A stretch of 64,000 nucleotides of DNA, taken from assembly GCF_032854445.1 (NCBI RefSeq), contig NC_088297.1:6511991-6575990 (forward strand), in the 5' to 3' direction. This DNA comes from Liolophura sinensis. Its lineage: Eukaryota > Mollusca > Polyplacophora > Chitonida > Chitonidae. Numbering within the stretch: position 1 is the first letter of the stretch; each line of letters starts with the position of its first letter. The notes below the pieces were generated by a model, which made no database searches, was not told the DNA's origin, and saw nothing but the letters and a program-made list of their open reading frames with translations. A program made the translations under genes and the position numbers. Shown piece after piece: positions 54,002 to 63,813 of the stretch.

Positions 54002-54484
54002 GTATTATAAAATAAAACTTTCAAAGTTAAGCAATAGCGAATTATAATTAATTATATTATATTAATAAGATTGAATTGAACATATCATCTTAGGAAAATA
54101 AATCTAATACAAATACTGCATATTTAAACAGCATTCTTCTTCATATTTCTACAGCATTCACCTTAAAAAGATCAGTTAGGTTCCCCATCAGTTTCTGTTA
54201 TATCTCACTTGTATACTACATGGGTCACCAAGTTGCACACAAAAGCTTCATTATTTATGACATCAATACAGGCAGTGAAAGTTAACTTTGTGTATTTATT
54301 ATTATTTTATAGATTTGCAGAAAACAAACATATAAAGGTACAATACATTAAGACTTTCCCTTCAGAAGTTAAACTTTTTAGCTTTTATTCAAACATATGT
54401 ACAATTTATGATATTAACCCTGGTCCATGTTTCCAACAATTCATTTTTATCTGAGTGTAATTGTTGTTTTCTTGTGTGTTGCAG

Positions 54485-54614
54485 GATCCATCATTGCCAC
54501 CGTGTTTGAAGGCTGCTGAACAAACCTGCTTCAGACATCATCAGGATTCTTTCTACAAGAAGTCATCTGTGTACAGTCAGACATATGTACTTAAAGGTCT
54601 GCCTGATGAAGAAG
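54485..54614 (+). CDS. Exon 3 of duplicated gene, copy A
   Basis: Acceptor GTGTGTTGCAG, donor GAAGAAG then GTGACT, 130 bp. One frame reads DPSLPPCLKAAEQTCFRHHQ, DSFYKKSSVYSQTYVLKGLP, then DEE. The phase needed from the finger exon (phase 1) does not match this frame, so an intervening exon, another donor or decay must be assumed. There is no downstream acceptor within copy A. Confidence 0.45.
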
Positions 54615-55163
54615 GTGACTACAGGAGCTGTGCCATAAAATCATGACAACATTTTTTCTCCCAAAGACATCTTTATTGACAGATAGTATTCACATGTACT
54701 ATATGGGTCATCCGTACATTGTACATGCTTTTCCAATACAGCATTACATATAGCCAATGTGTTACTCTAATTGTCTCCCTAAACACCATTTCCTGATACA
54801 CAACATAGACAGTCAGTGCACTATTGGAGTTGTCTCCTTACAGACTACTGGAGGCTACTCCATCTTAAATTTTAACGGGTTATTGTGTAATATTTGACAC
54901 TTACATATTTCTCAGGTCTTATATATGCCTCATTTCAAAAAGAAAGGAGGTAAAGCTAGCTTGGCTACCATTAAATTTGCACTTACATATATACCATTTC
55001 GCCATCAGTATACAAACATTCAGCAAAATATTACAGTTGTGAATGCCTGTAACCTGTATAAGACAAGGTTTGGTGAGTGGGGTTATCTCCCTTATGTTAG
55101 CAGACCACCAACTTATAAACTTAGCCCAGAACTATTTTAGCACTTCACACCAAATAACATATG

Positions 55164-55851
55164 CACACAGACCCCCATTACAACTTCTGTTTTTCAGTAG
55201 GGACGAATGTAGTTCTGTGAATTTTAGGGTATAAAGTCTTTTTTTGCTCCCAGGCGTCCAATTTTACTAATGCATGCTTGGTATTCAAATGCTGGAAACA
55301 GTCTAAACTTTGAGGAGGTATGAGCTTTATTGATGAAAGTGTAAAATTCTGGGTGAGAGGACATAAGGTGTGAGGTAGTGATGAGGCCGCGAGTGACATC
55401 CTCGTGGCGTTGCTAGGCACGCCCCCCAGCTGTCGACAAGGAAATGTAAAGAATTTGACGGTCAGCCTATGTGAAGATTTTTATGGCTTGTTTCTCACAG
55501 GCTGGGCCACGTATGCACCAAAGCTTATTGGCCACGGAATGTTTGGGACTGAGCTACAGTGTTAGACGTTAACATTGTCGCTTGTGGAAAATTAATGGGG
55601 GTCTGAGGCCTGTACTGACAAAGTCACCTAAATATGTAAAGTGTCACTATGTGGTTAGATTTTGCAGCAGCCTGATAATTTTTAGTGGGTATGTCTGGGA
55701 TGTGTTTTGCATTGATTGAGCATTTATAGCTTCTTGGGGCTATTTATTTTTTGAAAATATCCATTTTGATGAAAAATTAGTAAAATGCTTTTCAGTGTAG
55801 GGTAACATGTGTATAGGCATCCTGAAATGAACAACATGCAATGTTCTAGTA
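55164..55851. other. No gene seen
   Basis: Single-copy spacer just after copy A. A minus frame near 55420-55178 has no recognisable feature. Confidence 0.45.
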
Positions 55852-56154
55852 TTGCTGTGCTTGAAAATGGAGACATTCAGAGCAGAAATTGCTGCAAAAA
55901 TTGAAAGTTTCAGTGTTTTTAGCGAAAACGGAGCCTCTCGAGTCACACATCGATGGAAGAAGAAACATATCAGTAGACTTGTTTATATGGCCAGACAGGG
56001 GCTGTCACATTTAGATCCCAAGCTTGATTGTTCACACGTGTGCCACAACACACGCTGTGTAAATGTGGACCAAATAACCTTGGAAGCGCATGGTGTTAAC
56101 AATAACAGGCAGTGCTGCTGCAACGTAGGGCGCTGTTTCGGCCATGGGCAGTAG
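55852..56154 (+). CDS. His-Me-finger-type zinc-binding ORF
   Basis: 100 residues. The C-terminal half reads LDCSHVCHNTRCVNVDQITL, then EAHGVNNNRQCC and CFGHGQ. 'SH-CHN--CVN-D-I-LE-H-VN--R--C...C-GH' is the zinc-binding loop of His-Me-finger homing-endonuclease-like proteins (Cys and His ligands visible). The catalytic His and Asn of the ββα fold would lie at SHVCHN and EAHGVNN. An N-terminal part (ETFRAEIAAKIESFSVF) is helical. It may be one exon of a longer gene or a captured nuclease. The start Met is arbitrary. Confidence 0.55.
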   Translation: MLCLKMETFRAEIAAKIESFSVFSENGASRVTHRWKKKHISRLVYMARQGLSHLDPKLDCSHVCHNTRCVNVDQITLEAHGVNNNRQCCCNVGRCFGHGQ

Positions 56155-56271
56155 GCAAGGTGCATGCTGCATTTAAATCTGTTGGAGTGTTGTCCAGTTG
56201 TCCCTTGGCATAGTCAGTTTTCTCTTCTGGATTTGAAAGCCTGTACTCAATGTGCTCTTGGAGTTTTCTGG

Positions 56272-56956
56272 CTATATTGCAGACTGATCTCCCCTCAACT
56301 GTCTGTTGTTTTTATAAACCTTGTGGTACTGGTTCACCCTTTCAATCTGTTGTACTGTTTTTTCGCTCCTAGGTGAAATACTGGCGCTGACAGCTCGGAG
56401 TTTGGCAGCCGTGGACTTGCCCTGGCCATTGTTAAGTCTGTGGATTGAGGACGCCGCCCTTTCCTCCATATTTCTGCTGTAGTTTACATTTTTGGGCAAG
56501 GAGACACTGAGTGACCTGTTGAGAGCTTCGCACTTTTGAGTGCTGGTGTTCATCCAGAGACTGGCGACGGCTGTCTTGCTCAACTTCATGTGCAGTACTT
56601 CGGTCAATAGTTTCATGTCGTTGTCATCCATGCTGAGGGGAGTTCACTGGTGGATAAAATCAGGGACCTCTCCCATCAGCTGCTGGTTTCCCCTCCGGAG
56701 TTTTTATTTTCCTCATGTCACCAGTGTGCTCGGACATAAGTTGAGAAAATATCAGGCTACACCTGGCCTTAACATCCTGACTCAACACCTTCTGTGCTTT
56801 CTTCCTGGCTTCCCTCGTTCGGCCCTGTCCCTCGAACATGGCATCGCTGAACTTAGCCTGGTTACATTTCTTGAACTGGGATCTACCTAGCTGAGTGGGG
56901 TCTGCTAACCGTTCGACCTCCCACAGTAGCTCGACCAGTCGGGTGCCGTCTTCCAC
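56272..56956 (-). pseudogene. Decayed ORF pair of an uncharacterised repeat-associated protein
   Basis: Two minus frames follow each other. 56956-56660 reads LVELLWEVERLADPTQLGRS, AREARKKAQ-like KKAQKVLSQDVKARCSLIFS, and MSEHTGDMRKIK. 56631-56272 reads LWMNTSTQKCEALNRSLSVS, LPKNVNYSRNMEERAASSIH and RLNNGQGKST. The phrases 'NT-TQK-EA-NR---SLPKNV-FSRN' and 'AIH--NNG-G-S' recur in many uncharacterised proteins of aquatic invertebrates and fish, probably of mobile origin. A frame change and a missing C-terminal Cys-rich part point to decay. Further N-terminal homology may extend to about 57050. Confidence 0.5.
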
Positions 56957-57496
56957 TCCCTTGGCTGACCTGGAGTCGCTGCCGTTGTTACGTGCTTGGC
57001 TAAAACACCGTGCCTCGCCAATCCCTCGCCAGTCTCGTTCCCCATATTATACTCAGAACAGGGGGCATGTGTTTGTGTTCACTGTACACTCCTCGTGTGC
57101 TCCAGGGCACTTTACTTGGAAGCCTTCCCCTCTCAGCCAGGACCCAGTCCAACACAGTTTGTGTTGAATTTCTTTCCAGGCATATTACTTTTGGGTAAAT
57201 TATAACTTAGAACATGTGCATAGTTTGAGTTGTAACTGAATGTACATTAATGTTTAATATCAAAATATCCTTTGTTTAAACTACTATTTTCGCTGTGTTT
57301 TTCTGTACAGACCTCCACTTGGCCATGTATATGTAGAACTTTGACCTTCTTCTGCCAAGCACATTTCCACATCTAGACTCCATCCATTTTTTAAGGTAGG
57401 TTAATTTTAATATATTGTGTGAAAAAAGTTAAAAAATGGTCACCAATTAAAAGAAAGAAATTTTGTAGACTTTAAAGTATGCATTTGGGCCATGTG

Positions 57497-58020
57497 GGTG
57501 ATTGCCTTTCAGTCACAGGTCACACAAACCATGTGTTCAATCCCATTCTGGAACTAGGAACTTTCGAGGTTCCCCCACTTCCATTTGTTGTGAGGCCTTG
57601 GTCGCAATACGTCCTGATCGGTGCTCTCATGTTTGTGATGTTAAGTGAAGTTAGGTGAACATCTCTTGCCATCCACCACAGTGACATATGCCATATTTGG
57701 AAGAGTTTGTCAGTTATTTGCCTCAGATCATTGGTTTACCCCGTGCACACCAGTTTATTTATTAATTTATTTATTTGATTGGTGTTTTGCGCCATACTCA
57801 AGAATACCGGGGGAACCCACGACCATCCGCAGGTTGCTGGCCGACCTTCCCATATACGGCCGAGAGGAAGCCAGCATGAGCTGGACTTGAACTCACAGCC
57901 GCCCCATTGGTTAGAGACCACCCCCAGTTTCATCCATGCATGAAACTCTGCAGCATCAGTGAAATATTTTTGAGTGTGGCGTTAATCAGCAATCAATTAA
58001 GTAAGTAAATTAATAAAATA
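57497..58020. mobile_element. SINE-in-SINE nest, copy B
   Basis: Duplicate of 52975-53500, with the outer SINE plus-oriented and the inner one minus-oriented. Target duplicates have diverged slightly (CACCAGTTT versus CCCCAGTTT). Confidence 0.85.
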
Positions 58021-58107
58021 TGCACTCATGTTAAATAATAAAATCTAATTTTTGAGCTGTTTATAATACTGTACTTAAAATCATCATGTTGGCATTGTTT
58101 TTAATAG

Positions 58108-58215
58108 AAGGGCTGTGTTCAAGTTAACAAATCTCTGACCAAACCATCACCAGTGTGCCCTAAATCGAACCTGACCTTGAAACAACAGAAACACTATGAT
58201 GAGAAAACAAAGAAG
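58108..58215 (+). CDS. Exon 1 of duplicated gene, copy B
   Basis: Same length, frame and splice sites as 53587-53694 in copy A. Confidence 0.5.
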
Positions 58216-58422
58216 GTATCCACCTTTTTAGTTTCATTGTCGTCTTACTTAACCTCCATAACATTGTATTCCATGCATATGTTTTAAAGTACATGTTTTC
58301 TCTAATAATTGTTGATCTCGTCTTCTTTAGCTCGTTGCACATGTAGATCTGCACAGAAGCTTTACATGACCAAACACAGTGAGCGTAGCAGTAAATGACC
58401 AGGCCTTACTTTAACTGTTTAG

Positions 58423-58523
58423 ATCATTCTGTGCCCCTGCTGCAAACAAACGGTTCACTGGAGATCTCTTTCTGCTTGACCACTGGACCAAATGACATCT
58501 TACCACAACCAGGATTCCTGAGG
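58423..58523 (+). pseudogene. C2H2 zinc-finger exon, copy B, frameshifted
   Basis: 101 bp against 100 in copy A. An extra A after the second cysteine codon (TGCAAACAAAC versus TGCAACAAAC) shifts the frame, destroys both histidines and leads to a stop within about 12 codons. Splice sites are intact. Confidence 0.7.
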
Positions 58524-59006
58524 GTATTATAAAATAAAACTTTCAAAGTTAAGCAATAGGGAATTATAATTAATTATATTATATTAATAAGATTGAATTG
58601 AACATATCATCTTAGGAAAATAAATCTAATACAAATACTGCATATTTAAACAGCATTCTTCTTCATATTTCTACAGCATTCACCTTAAAAAGATCAGTTA
58701 GGTTCCCCATCAGTTTCTGTTATATCTCACTTGTATACTACATGGGTCACCAAGTTGCACACAAAAGCTTCATTATTTATGACATCAATACAGGCAGTGA
58801 AAGTTAACTTTGTGTATTTATTATTATTTTATAGATTTGCAGAAAACAAACATATAAAGGTACAATACATTAAGACTTTCCCTTCAGAAGTTAAACTTTT
58901 TAGCTTTTATTCAAACATATGTACAATTTATGATATTAACCCTGGTCCATGTTTCCAACAATTCATTTTTATCTGAGTGTAATTGTTGTTTTCTTGTGTG
59001 TTGCAG

Positions 59007-59136
59007 GATCCATCATTGCCACCGTGTTTGAAGGCTGCTGAACAAACCTGCTTCAGACATCATCAGGATTCTTTCTACAAGAAGTCATCTGTGTACAGTC
59101 AGACATATGTACTTAAAGGTCTGCCTGATGAAGAAG
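59007..59136 (+). CDS. Exon 3 of duplicated gene, copy B
   Basis: Same as 54485-54614. Its donor (DEE plus a single G, then GTGACT) joins in phase to the exon at 59922: G plus GA gives Gly, reading DEEGTSAGFSFKLW. This makes copy B the one with a usable 3' end. Confidence 0.5.
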
Positions 59137-59429
59137 GTGACTACAGGAGATACGCCATAAAATCATGACAACATTTTTTCTCCCAAAGACATCTTTATTG
59201 ACAGATAGTATTCACATGTACTATATGGGTCATCCGTACATTGTACATGCTTTTCCAATACAGCATTACATATAGCCAATGTGTTACTCTAGTTGTCTCC
59301 CTAAACACCATTTCCTGTTATACAGTGTTATAGACAGTCAGTGCACTATTGGAGTTGTCTCCTTACAGATTGCTGGAGGTTACTCCATCTTAATTGTGTC
59401 ATATTTCACACTTACATATTTTTCAAGTC

Positions 59430-59774
59430 TTATGATATGCCTGAGTTAAAAAGAAAGGAGGTAAAGCTAGCTTGGCTACCATTAAATTTGCATTTATATA
59501 TATACCATTTCGCCATCAGTATACAAACATTCAGCAAATTATTACAGTTGTGAATGTCTGTAACCAGTAGAAGACAAGCTTTGGTGAGTGGGGTTATCTC
59601 CCTTATGTTGGCAGACCACCAAGTTCTAAACTTAGCCGAGAACTGTTTTACCACTTCACACTCAAATAACATATGGGACAGGCTTTTAGTCTCATTACAG
59701 AGGTTACATGTAGGATTTACAATTGCTCTTATCATATACAAGTATTTCTTACAAGCTGAAGTCCTATATGACAA
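59430..59774 (-). pseudogene. C-terminal fragment of a LINE ORF2
   Basis: The frame reads NPTCNLCNETKSLSHMLFEC, then FRTWWSANI and LMAKWYIYKCKFNG. C-x2-C-x7-H-x4-C followed by a W-rich helix and 'AKW-I-K-K' is the C-terminal zinc knuckle region of L1/Tx1-type ORF2 proteins. Copy A of the duplication retains only its distal part (about 54925-55163), placing the duplication breakpoint inside this LINE. Confidence 0.7.
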
Positions 59775-59921
59775 ACATAGCTGGAAGGATCTGAATGTAC
59801 TTACAAGACAAAAAACATGACAACATCATCACTAGAGTTATACTTGATGCATGACACTCTGGTGTGTCTTCATAACGTTGTTTGTAAAAGTGCTTTCAAT
59901 TCTTTTTTCTGTCTATTGTAG

Positions 59922-60064
59922 GAACTTCAGCTGGCTTCTCGTTTAAACTGTGGGAATGCATGTTCCAAGTCTTCATTTTAAAGAGACTTCATTTTGGAGA
60001 CTTTATGCGCCAGACACCTATCACAGATTTTGACAATGGCAACATTGTTGGCAGAAGATGTTGA
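59922..60064 (+). CDS. Probable terminal exon of the duplicated gene
   Basis: Acceptor TTTTTTCTGTCTATTGTAG, then an open frame of 46 codons: TSAGFSFKLWECMFQVFILK, RLHFGDFMRQTPITDF, DNGNIVGRRC and TGA (60062-60064). It is in phase with the exon ending at 59136. No equivalent exists after copy A. Family unknown. A 2A-like motif overlaps its end in another frame. Confidence 0.45.
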
Positions 60065-60101
60065 GCTTAACCCTGGCCCTTGGACAGTAAATCTGTCTTA
60101 A
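60036..60101 (+). CDS. Short frame with 2A-like DVELNPGP motif
   Basis: ATG GCA... encodes MATLLAEDVELNPGPW followed by TVNLS and a stop. D-V-E-x-N-P-G-P is the full 2A ribosome-skipping consensus. The frame is open back to about 59980 (FILETLCARHLSQIL), then meets TAA. A donor-like GTAAAT follows ACA at 60087. 2A motifs occur in LINE ORFs and some immune-type genes of invertebrates. Here the parent reading frame is short and different from the candidate terminal exon, so it is a remnant or part of an unannotated exon. Confidence 0.4.
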   Translation: MATLLAEDVELNPGPWTVNLS

Positions 60102-60609
60102 TTCATTACTGTTAGTTATTTATTCAGGAGTTAAACAGTTTATGGTCTCACTTACAGCTGTACAAAGTTGGTATGTGTTTTACACCGTGGAATATTTGTT
60201 TCTTGATTACCACTGAGGCTTATTCATGGCTATGAGCATCAACAGCATCATGTCATTTGGGGGTGTTATAGGAAAGTTTTGTGGCCGTGTTACAAAATTA
60301 GCACTCTAACAACTATATTTCTTTTATTTCTGCAAACATGTTATCAGTGAACTTTTTATCAAATAAGTTTATTTTTTCTTTTCTTTTTTTTTTTTGATTT
60401 GCAGCATCCTTGCTGTCGGGAGGGATGTACAGCTGTTCATCACACCATTCAAAAGTAAGTACGCAATGCTGTTTGTCCTTGTTCAGGTGGACAGTTGTGT
60501 CTGTGGGCCAGTTGCGCTGTCCTGATGAGAGATACTTAGAGCCGCATGTCCTTCAGCATATTTACAGGGTATTGTGCATATTGATATATAAACATAAGCT
60601 AGTATATTG

Positions 60610-61528
60610 TCATTCCTCCTGTTGGTATGCACTGACCCCTTGTCTTGTCTTTTGGCAATTGAAACTAATAAATTTAAAAATCCATTAATTCTTGAGATTA
60701 TAGCCTTGCTTAGAAAACTGGTTAAAAGAGGTAAAGATATCATATTCTGTTGGACACCAAGTCACACTGGTGTCCATGGAAACAGTGTTGTATACAGGGA
60801 AGCGAAGGCTGCCCTATATAAACATGTATCTCATTTTAAAATCCTGTATTCTGACTTTCGCCCAAATATTCTTAAATATATTCGTGGCCTCTGGCAGGGT
60901 GAATGGGACTTGCAGATCCATAATAAACTGCATGCCATTCATCCTGTCATTGGCTACAATTCTTATACTTGTGGGATGTCTCATAGAGAGCAAGTAGTTT
61001 TAACGAGGTGTCGTATTGGGCATTCTCATCTAACACACAATTTCATCTTAGATGGGAGGAGTGCTCCTGAGTGTATTGGATGTGATGCACAATATGGCAT
61101 CAAACATATCCTGGTTGACTGTGTGGACTTTGCCCATTTTCGGCCAAAATTCTACACAGTCAACTCTATATATGAATTATTTGACAGCATCACTGGCGAT
61201 GTTGTCATAAATTTTTTGAAGGCCATTGGCCTATATCATAATATATAAATTTTGATTGTCGTAAATATCTATAGATAAACGTATATACATATAGATTTCT
61301 AGATAAACTGTTTTCACAATTTGCTGGTTTTTGAGTTTTAACTCTTATTTTTCTTTTTATCTGATTTTAAACATTTCTGTACTTTTTGTTTTACTTTTGA
61401 TGTTCACGCTATCGTATCGAAAACCGTAACTGTCTCGTGTTTTCACTTTATTCTCGCCACGATATGGCTGAAATATTGCCGATGTGGCGTTAAGCCATAA
61501 TCATTCATTCATTCATTCCTCCTGTTGG
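60610..61528 (+). mobile_element. 5'-truncated LINE with 16-bp target duplication and (ATTC)n tail
   Basis: TCATTCCTCCTGTTGG is present at 60610-60625 and 61513-61528. The insert runs 60626-61512 and ends GCCACGATATGGCTGAAATA, TTGCCGATGTGGCGTTAAGC, CATAATCATTCATTCATTC. Truncation at the 5' end and the tetranucleotide tail are hallmarks of target-primed reverse transcription. Confidence 0.95.
60628..61248 (+). CDS. LINE RNase H and C-terminal region (I/Nimb-like)
   Basis: The frame is open from the truncation point to a stop. It begins inside RNase H (CTDPLSCLLAIE), includes the WTPSHTGVHGN box (usually WIPSHVGIxGNE-AD) and the C-terminal block LTRCRIGHSHLTHNFILDGR, APECIGCDAQYGIKHILVDC. The order RNase H then 'TRLRIGH' Cys-His block is typical of I-, Nimb- and Jockey-related LINEs. 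The GN-x-AD acidic residue reads GNSVVYREAK here, so activity is doubtful. No stops interrupt about 200 codons, so the insertion is fairly young. Confidence 0.85.
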   Translation, partial: CTDPLSCLLAIETNKFKNPLILEIIALLRKLVKRGKDIIFCWTPSHTGVHGNSVVYREAKAALYKHVSHFKILYSDFRPNILKYIRGLWQGEWDLQIHNKLHAIHPVIGYNSYTCGMSHREQVVLTRCRIGHSHLTHNFILDGRSAPECIGCDAQYGIKHILVDCVDFAHFRPKFYTVNSIYELFDSITGDVVINFLKAIGLYHNI

Positions 61529-63531
61529 CGTGTTGCAGGGGCCATCTCTAAAGTTACCTGCCCTTTGATTTAGCTGGTTAAAAGAAAATTAAATGCTCAT
61601 ACTTTTTATACAGTGGTAACAAAAGCACATTACCCATCGTGTCTATAAAAGTAAGTTTTACATATTTTAGACTTTTTGTGAAGAAACTTGAAGGCTCCAA
61701 ACTTCGAAAGAATAGAAATTTTGTGAGATGACTGACAGTCGCAATGTTGTGAATCTATAAATGTATCCTGAATCTATCGGCCTATGGCAAGCCAGCGAGG
61801 GAATCCCGAAGCCACGATTTCACATACCTCATTGGATCATGTATTTACAGATGACATTTGACAGGCAAGCTGCACGCTTGTGCGGTATATTTATGATGCA
61901 GAAGGTCATGCATGTACAACAAAACACATACTGACTATGTTTTAGATCCGCAGTCTTTCCTTCAATCACAGACTACATCCATAACAAATGATGTAATCAG
62001 TTTGTCTGTTATGGTGAAACATGGCTTGCTCCGCCCCATATACTATAGGGAAATAGCAATGATTACTCAATAATGGCACGCTTAAAATATATGGGAAAAA
62101 GATATGAACACCATCGCCAGAAAGCCTGGACATTCCTCTCTGTGTGGGAGGTAACATCACATGAGCCTTTACTTTTCTTTTAATAAATATCTGTGTGTCA
62201 TCTGTGTAAAGTTTGTCAAAGGTCAGATTTTACACATGAAGGTTTCCTCCAAACATAATACAGACCACCATTGTAAAACTGAAATATTTTTGACTATGGC
62301 ACAAAACAAATCAAACAATCAATCAAATAAATACACTTCTCATTCCCAAACAGTCATTTTTTGTTTTGGGTTGAAATTTGAATTAAATTTTTTCTTTTGT
62401 GATTAACTTTTATATTTTTGGCTGGTTTGTTTGTTCTTTTCACACTGAAATATTTAATGTCAATATGAAAAATCAAAAAGTGTAAAGTATAAATATGAAA
62501 ATAAACTCAAGTTACACAACAAATAATGTATTTGAATTAGAGAAATGGATTGCAGAATCACCTAGTTTTGTGGGTCAGTGTATTTATGTAAGAAATCAGC
62601 CTCTCTCTTTATTAGTTGTATGTTTACATTGCAGAATGAGTGTTATGCAGTTGAGTTTACTAACATTGATCAGTGGGCTTTGAAATTGCCATCGGGGCAT
62701 TTTCATGAGATTTATAGAGTTAAGTCTATGTCCCTCTAAGCTGGTGAGCATTCATTTCATTTCATTTCTGATTGATGTTAGGAAAAATATTCAATTGCAA
62801 AATATGAATTAATTCTCATGTTTAAACTACTGTTTTTACTTCAGTACAGTTTTCTTCCATTCTCTTGGTAAGTTTATGATAGAATATTGTTGAGATTTAA
62901 AGATGTTTAGATTAACTTTGTGTGCTTATTCTGAATATGTCACAGTAGTTTTTATCAGAAGTGGAAAAAATCCCATGATATTTTATCAGCCATCAGCCTT
63001 TTTGGGTCACAACTAACAGAAAATAGTGTTATACAGTACATTTCAGATGCCAGGCTCAATGATGCATATCCAGTCTGATACTTAAACAGATACATCTCAC
63101 TTTTTTATAATTTAGAATGCATTTCCTCACAAAGACACCGTGGATTGGAATGTTCTTTTAATGGCATGTTGGTCTATGAGAGTTTTCAGTTTTGCCATCA
63201 GTCACAAGTGAACATTGTTCTCTGAACTATACTTTCCCTTCCCTAGTTAAGGTGCTCATCATTCAGCTACAATGTTGCACACAGTGTGGAGACTATCCCC
63301 ACCTTAGAACACAGGGTTTTCCACATGGCGCTGGGACTGGGTGGCACTAAGTTGTCAGTGATATAAGTGAGACTGCACTGTATTTGCACAGCCACGCTTC
63401 CATTACAGACAACTTGTCTATGACCATTGTGATCTTACAGGCTAGTGAAAATCTCCACATCAAAAGTGAAAAGCTCATCAGTAACTTAACAAATTGGGGT
63501 GATTTACTACAGGCCTCTAGTTCCTCCAGGA
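61529..63531. other. Gene-poor; one degenerate SINE tail
   Basis: Around 62275-62335, CTGAAATATTTTTGACTATG then ACAATCAATCAAATAAATA is a worn SINE 3' end in plus orientation. No coding region is recognised. Confidence 0.5.
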
Positions 63532-63813
63532 GCCTTCGTGGCTCACTTGGTTAGTGCACTAGCGCAGTGTAATGACCCAGAAGCCTCTCACCAATGTGGT
63601 CACTGTGAGTTCAAGTCCAGCTCATGCTGGCTCCCTCTCCGGCCATACGTGGGAAGGTCTTCCGGCAATCTACGGATGGTTGTGGGGTTCCCCCAGGCTC
63701 TGCCCAGTTTCCTACCACTATAATGCTGGCTGCCGTCGTATAACTGAAATATTCTTGAGTACGGCATAAAACACCAATCACATAAAATAAATAAATACAT
63801 AAATAAATAAATC
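63532..63813 (+). mobile_element. Full-length tRNA-derived SINE
   Basis: The A box is in GTGGCTCACTTGGTTAGTGC (about 63539-63558) and the B box is GAGTTCAAGTC (63607-63617). The body has CCGGCCATACGTGGGAAGGT, CCCAGGCTCTGCCCAG and TGGCTGCCGTCGTATAACTG, and the tail TAAAACACCAATCAC then AAATAAATAAATACATAAAT. These RNA polymerase III boxes make it the best reference copy for the family here. Confidence 0.92.

Larger units (their letters stand above)
52636..55163. repeat. Segmental duplication, copy A (2.53 kb)
   Basis: It aligns with 57158-59675 at a nearly constant offset of 4521-4522 bp, with few substitutions and indels. It includes the SINE-in-SINE insertion, three exon-like segments and part of a LINE C-terminal fragment. 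Copy A ends inside that LINE fragment, whereas copy B continues through it. Confidence 0.97.
57158..59675. repeat. Segmental duplication, copy B (2.52 kb)
   Basis: Direct-orientation partner of 52636-55163. Both carry the same internally deleted SINE at the same position, so that insertion predates the duplication. Confidence 0.97.

Noticed and set aside
54405-54430. NPGP in ICTIYDINPGP as another 2A site
   Set aside because: The D-V/I-E-x spacing before NPGP is absent, so it does not meet the 2A consensus. The frame is in intron-like sequence.
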